Source: JAZQNF01 sp045641505 (GTDB lineage Bacteria > Bacillota > Clostridia > Lachnospirales > Bianqueaceae). From it: 10,353 nucleotides of DNA. The translations under genes and the position numbers were made by a program. Numbering within the stretch: the first letter of the stretch is position 1; every line of letters begins with the position of its first letter. This document shows, piece by piece, positions 1-3,857 of the stretch. The notes beneath the pieces were generated by a model. The model was not told where the DNA came from. It saw only the letters and a program-made list of their open reading frames with translations, and did not search any database. Location: the NCBI GenBank assembly GCA_045641505.1, contig JAZUHB010000048.1, forward strand, positions 1-10,353. Reading direction: 5' to 3'.

Positions 1-6
1 AGCGCG

Positions 7-121
7 GCCGGGAGGCGGCCATGGGCGGATGTGCCGCCGGGAGGCGGCGGCAAGAGGCAGGACACCGGCCGACCGAAGCCGAGCCCGCCGGGATGCGGCC
101 GTGGGCGGATGTGCCGCCGGG
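7..121. repeat. GC-rich 35-bp direct repeat, two copies, period 80
   Basis: Positions 7-41 and 87-121 match at 33 of 35 bases (differences at 14/94 and 21/101), both containing GGGCGGATGTGCCGCC. The first copy runs into a perfect hairpin, GCCGCC-GGGA-GGCGGC at 33-48. No credible protein is encoded: the open frames here are short, overlap each other and have no convincing ribosome site. The function is unknown. Similar wording (GGCGGATG...GCCGCC) reappears on the minus strand of the tandem repeat at 687-778, so both may derive from one intergenic repeat family. Confidence 0.7.
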
Positions 122-142
122 GAAGCGCCCATTCCGGCTTCC

Positions 143-289
143 GCCGGCGGCTTCGCCTCATTTTTTGGCGTGCTTTTTCCTGATTTACGACAAATCGGCC
201 GAAAAACGGAAATTTGACGGAAAGCAAAAATCCACTTTTCCGGGATTTACGACAAATTTGGAAAAAGCAGTAATTTTGTCGTAAATTTT
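143..289 (+). repeat. Interspersed AT-rich repeat element, partial copy (head only)
   Basis: This stretch aligns collinearly with the start of the copy at 10134-10353. It shares TTCGYCTCATTTTTTG, then four arms of about 12 nt in alternating orientation: ATTTACGACAAAT at 183-195, ATTTGACGGAAA at 212-223, ATTTACGACAAAT at 245-257 and TTTGTCGTAAAT at 275-286. The arm starts are about 29, 33 and 30 nt apart. Homology stops after arm 4: the GATGCATCATTT module that follows in the other two copies is absent, and at 291 the sequence switches to the terminal end of an inverted copy. It is AT-rich in a GC-rich genome and non-coding. The element family is not one I recognise. Confidence 0.75.
245..286. 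repeat. Perfect 12-bp hairpin within the repeat element
   Basis: ATTTACGACAAA at 245-256 is the exact reverse complement of TTTGTCGTAAAT at 275-286, leaving an 18-nt loop. These are arms 3 and 4 of the partial + copy. No run of T follows directly, so it does not look like a classical terminator on either strand. Confidence 0.75.
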
Positions 290-369
290 ACCTGTCTCAA
301 CGGCTTGGGACGCTTCTTTGGCAAGCCAGATTCCGTCCCCGCCGCACATTTGACCGAAATGATGCATCC

Positions 370-412
370 GATTTACGACAAAAACGGACAAATCGGCAAC
401 TTTGTCGTAATC
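370..412. repeat. Hairpin, 12 bp with one bulge, in the repeat element
   Basis: GATTTACGACAAA (370-382) pairs with TTTGTCGTAATC (401-412) apart from one bulged T; the loop is 18 nt. These are arms 3 and 4 of the inverted copy. Confidence 0.65.
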
Positions 413-433
413 CCCAAAAACCGGGCGAAGCCG

Positions 434-473
434 TTTACGTCAAATTCGGCAAAACCAGACAATTTGTCGTAAA
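434..473. repeat. Hairpin, 12 of 13 bp, in the repeat element
   Basis: TTTACGTCAAATT (434-446) and AATTTGTCGTAAA (461-473) are reverse complements except at one position; the loop is 14 nt. These are arms 1 and 2 of the inverted copy. On the minus strand it precedes the hairpin at 370-412, giving two stem-loops in series. Confidence 0.65.
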
Positions 474-538
474 ATTTCTGTTTTGACTTCAAAAAATGAG
501 ACGAAGCCGGGACAAATGCGCCGAAGTGTGCAGGCGGG

Positions 539-619
539 ACAGAACCGCCGGGCAAAGCAGAGGCTCCAAAGCCGCCGCACAGAACCGCCGAGCAAAGCAG
601 AGGCCTCCAAAGCCGCCGC
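539..619. repeat. Tandem repeat, two units of 40-41 bp
   Basis: Unit 1 (539-578) and unit 2 (579-619) both run from ACAGAACCGCCG to CTCCAAAGCCGCCGC. They differ by one substitution (G/A at 551/591) and one inserted C in unit 2. The leading words GGGACAGAACC at 537-547 also occur in the tail of the interspersed element (GGGACAGAACC within 10304-10316), suggesting the GC-rich repeats and the element share building blocks. It is open in more than one frame only because it lacks stops; I see no gene here. Confidence 0.75.
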
Positions 620-686
620 GCCCCCAAATGCGCGCACAAAGCCAGCGGCGCACCGGCGCCGCCGCACTTCCATCGACCTTCAGACC

Positions 687-778
687 GCTCGGCCCTCCGC
701 GGGGGGCGGCATCACACACGCATCCGCCGCTCGGCCCTCCGCAGGGCGGCATCACACACGCATCCGCCGCTCGGCCCC
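687..778. repeat. Tandem repeat, 42 + 40 bp units plus a partial third
   Basis: Unit 1 is 687-728, unit 2 is 729-768, and 769-778 starts a third (GCTCGGCCC). The units share GCTCGGCCCTCCGC and GGCGGCATCACACACGCATC and differ in the length of the central G run. Unit 2 contains the small hairpin GCCCT-CCGC-AGGGC. The array lies immediately beyond the stop codon of the XRE gene on the minus strand, where a terminator would be expected. There is no U-run on that strand, so it is not a recognisable intrinsic terminator. Confidence 0.75.
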
Positions 779-779
779 G

Positions 780-1127
780 TCACTTCCGCGGCGCGCCGCG
801 CCGGCCGCTCACGCCGTAGCGTTCGCCCAGGTCGGCGAGGAAGCTGCGAAGCTCCTGCCGGGCCTCCTCGGGCAGACCGTCCGCCACCGCCAGCCAGCGG
901 GGGAACTCCTCGCGGCCCGCGATCAGGTAGCTCACGGAGACGCCGTAGATCTCGGCGAAGCGGTCGATGCACTCGTAGCCGGGCCGGCGCTTGTCCTGCT
1001 CGTATTGCGAAATCGCCTGCGGGGTCAGGTTCATGAGCGCCGCCACGCCCGACTGGGTCAGGCCCGCTGCCTCGCGGAGCCTGCGCATCCGCTCGCCGAA
1101 ACTCTCCTCACGCACTTTTTCGTCCAT
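780..1127 (-). CDS. XRE-family helix-turn-helix transcriptional regulator
   Basis: A 115-residue protein with an N-terminal XRE/Cro-CI DNA-binding domain at about residues 10-70. Helix 2 begins at LTQSGVAALM (23-32) and the likely recognition helix is PQAISQYEQD (36-45). The RRPGYECIDRFAEIYGVSV stretch and YLIAG follow in the usual positions. The C-terminal 45 residues form one or two predicted helices, probably for dimerisation, with no recognised ligand-binding or protease domain. The start is fixed by AGGAGG on the minus strand (complement of 1135-1140), 7 nt before the ATG at 1127. It is divergent from the glycosylase gene at 1344. Three palindromic operators stand at its promoter, so it probably represses itself. 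It lies next to repeats, but I see no phage or plasmid genes. The regulated target beyond itself is unknown. Confidence 0.9.
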   Translation of the reverse strand: MDEKVREESFGERMRRLREAAGLTQSGVAALMNLTPQAISQYEQDKRRPGYECIDRFAEIYGVSVSYLIAGREEFPRWLAVADGLPEEARQELRSFLADLGERYGVSGRRGAPRK

Positions 1128-1138
1128 CGCCGGACCTC

Positions 1139-1155
1139 CTCAACAGTTTGTTGAG
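1139..1155. promoter_or_regulatory. Operator A, perfect 7-3-7 palindrome
   Basis: CTCAACA-GTT-TGTTGAG, perfect arms. It overlaps the predicted transcription start of the XRE gene and touches its ribosome site (1135-1140), so binding would block initiation. A dimeric XRE repressor with this half-site is the obvious candidate ligand (inference). Confidence 0.75.
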
Positions 1156-1158
1156 ACC

Positions 1159-1187
1159 ATTGTAGGGTCCGGACGGGCCGCGCTCAC
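1159..1187 (-). promoter_or_regulatory. Probable promoter of the XRE gene
   Basis: On the minus strand TACAAT (complement of 1159-1164) is a 5/6 match to the -10 box. A weak -35, GTGAGC (complement of 1182-1187, 3/6), lies 17 nt upstream. Initiation would fall near 1152, inside operator A; operator B begins at the -35. A weak -35 flanked by operators suits a repressible promoter. Confidence 0.5.
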
Positions 1188-1203
1188 TCAACGGACTGTT
1201 TAC
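1187..1203. promoter_or_regulatory. Operator B, 7-3-7 imperfect palindrome
   Basis: CTCAACG-GAC-TGTTTAC. It shares the layout and most bases of operator A. Its left end abuts the predicted -35 of the XRE promoter. Its centre is 48 bp from operator A and 20 bp (about two helical turns) from operator C, so B and C would lie on the same DNA face. Confidence 0.65.
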
Positions 1204-1206
1204 AAG

Positions 1207-1223
1207 GTAAACAAACTGTTGAG
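1207..1223. promoter_or_regulatory. Operator C, 7-3-7 imperfect palindrome
   Basis: GTAAACA-AAC-TGTTGAG, separated by only 3 bp from operator B and in mirror orientation to it, so 1186-1224 as a whole is also a large inverted repeat (15 of 18 positions). Combined consensus of the three sites: STMAACR-N3-TGTTKAS. Paired sites suggest cooperative binding (inference). Confidence 0.65.
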
Positions 1224-1274
1224 TCCGCCCGCGGCGGCTCCCCACCGGCCGCCCCAAAAAACTTATACTTCAAC

Positions 1275-1303
1275 TATACTTTTTCCGCCCGCTGTGCTAA
1301 AAT
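1275..1303 (+). promoter_or_regulatory. Probable extended -10 promoter for the glycosylase gene
   Basis: TGCTAAAAT at 1295-1303 is an extended -10 (TGN plus TAAAAT, 5/6). A poor -35, TATACT at 1275-1280, lies 17 nt upstream, which extended -10 promoters tolerate. The region is AT-rich within GC-rich surroundings. Transcription would begin near 1310, about 34 nt before the start codon. The nearest operator (C) is about 72 bp upstream of the -10, so direct occlusion by the XRE protein is not expected. Confidence 0.5.
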
Positions 1304-1343
1304 ACTACAGTGTGTTTTTATGCATATAAAGGAAGTGATCGAC

Positions 1344-1967
1344 ATGCCAAGATCCACGCACGGCTTCGGCCCCGTCTATGACGGGAGCTCCCGCATCCTG
1401 ATCCTCGGCTCCTTCCCCTCGGTGAAGTCCCGCGAGGACGGCTTCTACTACGCCCATCCGCGGAACCGCTTCTGGCCGCTCCTGGCCAGGCTGCTCGGCG
1501 AGCCCGAGCCCGCGACCGTCGAGGAGAAGAAACGGCTCGTCCTCTCGCACGGCATCGCGCTCTGGGACGTGGCCGAAAGCTGCGAGGTCCGCGGCTCCGG
1601 CGACAACACGATCCGCGAGGTCACGCCCGTGGCCATCCGCGAGCTCCTCGCCGCGGCGCCCATCGAGCAGGTCTGCTGCAACGGCGCGACCGCCTGGTCG
1701 CTCTACATGGAGTACCTCTACCCCATCACGGAGCTCCCTGCGGTGAAGCTGCCCTCCACCAGTCCCGCGAACGCGCAGTGCACGCTCGAGGTCCTGGAGC
1801 GGAAGTGGCGCGCCGCGATGGAAGCGGGCCCGAAGAAGCCCTCGGCGGACCCCTTCGGCGCGGATGATTCCTGTGCCCCGGCGGACCCCTTCGGCGATCC
1901 GGAGTACGCTCCGCGCGCCCGGCGGAAGACCGCCCGCGACGCCGACTCCTGGACCGAGCCCTGCTGA
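1344..1967 (+). CDS. DNA-deoxyinosine / uracil-DNA glycosylase, UDG family 6 type
   Basis: A 207-residue base-excision-repair enzyme predicted to remove deaminated bases (hypoxanthine, possibly uracil) from DNA. The sequence shows the family's opening loop GSFPS (22-26), the YYAHPRNRFWPLL signature (Asn41 is in the position of the asparagine I recall as critical in the archaeal family 6 enzyme), and the later LPSTSPAN loop (136-143). The start at 1344 is preferred over an in-frame ATG at 1320 because GGAAG (1331-1335) lies 8 nt upstream; the 1320 ATG has no ribosome site. The fold ends near residue 160. The last 45 or so residues are an unusual Pro/Asp/Ala/Arg-rich tail with ADPFG at 168-172 and 180-184. 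It is divergent from the XRE gene and 104 bp before proS. Substrate preference cannot be read from sequence. Confidence 0.85.
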   Translation: MPRSTHGFGPVYDGSSRILILGSFPSVKSREDGFYYAHPRNRFWPLLARLLGEPEPATVEEKKRLVLSHGIALWDVAESCEVRGSGDNTIREVTPVAIRELLAAAPIEQVCCNGATAWSLYMEYLYPITELPAVKLPSTSPANAQCTLEVLERKWRAAMEAGPKKPSADPFGADDSCAPADPFGDPEYAPRARRKTARDADSWTEPC

Positions 1968-2071
1968 CGAGCCCTGCGCCGCAGCGCGAAACGCGGCCGC
2001 CCCTCGGCTCCGCGCCCGCGCCGCAAAGTCGATCTGTCCCTGAATATCACATCCCCACGAAAGGCAACTTT

Positions 2072-3817
2072 ATGAAAATCCGCAATCTGATGGGAGAACG
2101 CTTCAAGGAGCGTCCTTCCGACTGTGTCACCGACAGCCACGCGCTGATGGTGCGCGGCGGCTACATCAAGGCCGTCGCGAACGGCATCTTCTCCCTCTAC
2201 ACCCCCACGCAGCGCATCACGCAGAAGATCGAGCAGATCATGCGCGAGGAGATGGACCGCATCGACGGCCAGGAGGTCCTCTTCCCCGTCGTGCTGCCCG
2301 GCGCGCTCTGGGACGAATCCGGCCGTTACACCTCCGTCGGCGACGAGCTGCTGCGCTTCACCGACCGCAACGACACCGCGATGGTGCTCGGCATGACCCA
2401 TGAGGAGGCCGCCGTGCAGCTGGTCCGCGACTGCGCCCAGACCTACACGCGCTATCCCTTCATGATCTACCAGATCCAGACCAAATTCCGCGACGAAGCC
2501 CGCCCCCGCGCCGGCCTCATCCGCGTCCGCGAATTCACCATGAAGGATGCCTACTCCTTCCATACCTCCCAGGAGGACCTCGAGCAGTACTACGACCGCG
2601 CCTACAAGGCCTACGAGCGGATTTTCGCCCGCGCCGGCGTCCCCGAGGTCATCGCCGTGGCGTCCGACTCCGGCATGATGGGCGGCAGCCTGTCCCACGA
2701 GTTCATGCTGCTCACCCCCATCGGCGAGGATTCCATCGTCATCTGCAGGGAGTGCGACTACCGCGCCAACATGGAAGCCGCCGAGAACATCGTCGACAAC
2801 AGCGAAATCGCCGGCACCGAGCGTCCGCTCGAGCTCATGCTGACCCCCTCCTGCAAGACCATCGAGGAGGTCACCGAGTACCTCGGCAGCGATCCCGCCC
2901 ACTCCTGCAAGGCCGTCATCTATCAGAAGAACATGACCGACGAGTACGTCGTGGTCTTCCTGCGCGGCGACATGGACATCAACGAGACCAAGCTGACCAA
3001 CTACCTTCACGAGAACGTCCACATCGGCAACGTGACCGAGGACTGCGGCCTGATCGCCGGCTTCACCGGCCCCGTCGGGCTGAAGACCGAGGGCATCACC
3101 GTCCTCTACGACAAGTCCCTGAAGGGTCTCAAGGACCTCATCTGCGGCGCGAACCGCGAGAATTACCACTATCAGGGCATGAACCTCGAGCGCGACGTCG
3201 AGGGCGGGATCGAGTATCTCGATCTGGCGAAGGCGGTCGACGGCGGCATCTGCCCCTGCTGCGGCAAGAAGGCCCTCACGGTCTCCCGCGGCATCGAGGT
3301 CGGCAACATCTTCCAGCTGGGCACCAAGTACACCAAGTCCATGGAGATGACCTACGTCGACCAGAACGGCGAGAGCAAGTACCCCATCATGGGCTGCTAC
3401 GGCATCGGCGTCGGACGGCTCGCGGCCTCCATCTGCGAGGCGCGGCACGACGACTACGGTCCCATCTGGCCCATCTCCATCGCGCCCTGGCAGGTCGAGC
3501 TCTGCTGCCTGCGCGCGGACGATCCCGAGGCGAAGGCCTTCGCGGACGGCCTCTACGACGAGCTGCAAAAGCAGGGCGTCGAGGTGCTCTACGACGACCG
3601 TGACGTGCGGCCCGGCTCCATGTTCGCCGACGCCGACCTGATCGGCTGCCCCGTCCGCCTGATCGTCAGCCCCAAGAACCTCGCGAACGGCGAGGTCGAG
3701 CTCGTCACCCGCGACAAGTCCGTGAACGAGAAGATCGCCAAGGACGACGCGATCCCCACCGTGAAGAAGCTCATCGCCGAGCTCTTCGCCGCGATCGACA
3801 GCAAGGTCGCCGACTGA
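2072..3817 (+). CDS. proS: Prolyl-tRNA synthetase, bacterial type with editing insert
   Basis: A 581-residue class II aminoacyl-tRNA synthetase that charges tRNA-Pro in the cytoplasm. The catalytic core shows motif 2 as FRDEARPRAGLIRVREF (FRDE at 139-142, Arg140) followed by TMKDAYSFH, and motif 3 as YGIGVGR (Arg449). Between them, about 225-405, is the INS insertion typical of bacterial ProRS, which clears mischarged Ala-tRNA. The cysteine pairs CRECDYRAN and CPCCGKKA flank this insert. The anticodon-binding domain is about 475-575 (VLYDDRDVRPGSMFADADLIG). Length matches the usual 565-580. The ATG is preceded by GAAAGG (2059-2064) at 7 nt. The 104-bp gap before it is GC-rich; I found no T-box leader or clear promoter, so it may be read through from the glycosylase promoter. 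Confidence 0.97.
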   Translation: MKIRNLMGERFKERPSDCVTDSHALMVRGGYIKAVANGIFSLYTPTQRITQKIEQIMREEMDRIDGQEVLFPVVLPGALWDESGRYTSVGDELLRFTDRNDTAMVLGMTHEEAAVQLVRDCAQTYTRYPFMIYQIQTKFRDEARPRAGLIRVREFTMKDAYSFHTSQEDLEQYYDRAYKAYERIFARAGVPEVIAVASDSGMMGGSLSHEFMLLTPIGEDSIVICRECDYRANMEAAENIVDNSEIAGTERPLELMLTPSCKTIEEVTEYLGSDPAHSCKAVIYQKNMTDEYVVVFLRGDMDINETKLTNYLHENVHIGNVTEDCGLIAGFTGPVGLKTEGITVLYDKSLKGLKDLICGANRENYHYQGMNLERDVEGGIEYLDLAKAVDGGICPCCGKKALTVSRGIEVGNIFQLGTKYTKSMEMTYVDQNGESKYPIMGCYGIGVGRLAASICEARHDDYGPIWPISIAPWQVELCCLRADDPEAKAFADGLYDELQKQGVEVLYDDRDVRPGSMFADADLIGCPVRLIVSPKNLANGEVELVTRDKSVNEKIAKDDAIPTVKKLIAELFAAIDSKVAD

Positions 3818-3857
3818 GCGGCCCGCCCCCATCAGCTCTTTCGAAAGGAGTCCTACA

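Larger units (their letters stand above)
291..510 (-). repeat. Interspersed AT-rich repeat element, fuller copy, inverted
   Basis: Read on the minus strand from 510 to 291, this copy matches 10134-10353 (+) in the same order and spacing. CCGG-N-TTCGTCTCATTTTTTGA comes first, then four alternating arms (473-461, 446-434, 411-401, 382-371). GATGCATC follows at 368-361, 142 nt from the start in both copies, and a 78-nt tail ends in GTTGAGACAGG. By eye the tail is about 80% identical (roughly 63 of 78) with no gap. The ends carry a short inverted match, GTCTCA near the head and TGAGAC near the tail, as a MITE-like element might. There is no coding capacity and no transposase nearby. Mobility is inference. 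Confidence 0.8.

Noticed and set aside
183..473. Possible CRISPR array (regular ~30-nt spacing of a repeated word)
   Set aside because: The repeats alternate orientation, are only about 12 nt and imperfect, and no cas gene is present.
185..639. Short minus-strand frames across the AT-rich element
   Set aside because: The conserved feature is the inverted-arm DNA pattern, not a protein frame; the frames have no ribosome site.
483..1154. 223-codon + strand frame across the tandem repeats and opposite the XRE gene
   Set aside because: It runs through non-coding repeats and the antisense of a clear HTH gene; low-complexity Arg/Ala product.
1320..1343. Earlier ATG for the glycosylase
   Set aside because: No ribosome site upstream; GGAAG at 1331-1335 would lie inside the extension and fits the ATG at 1344.
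1968..2071. T-box or other amino-acid riboswitch before proS
   Set aside because: At 104 bp it is too short, with no T-box sequence and no terminator/antiterminator pair.
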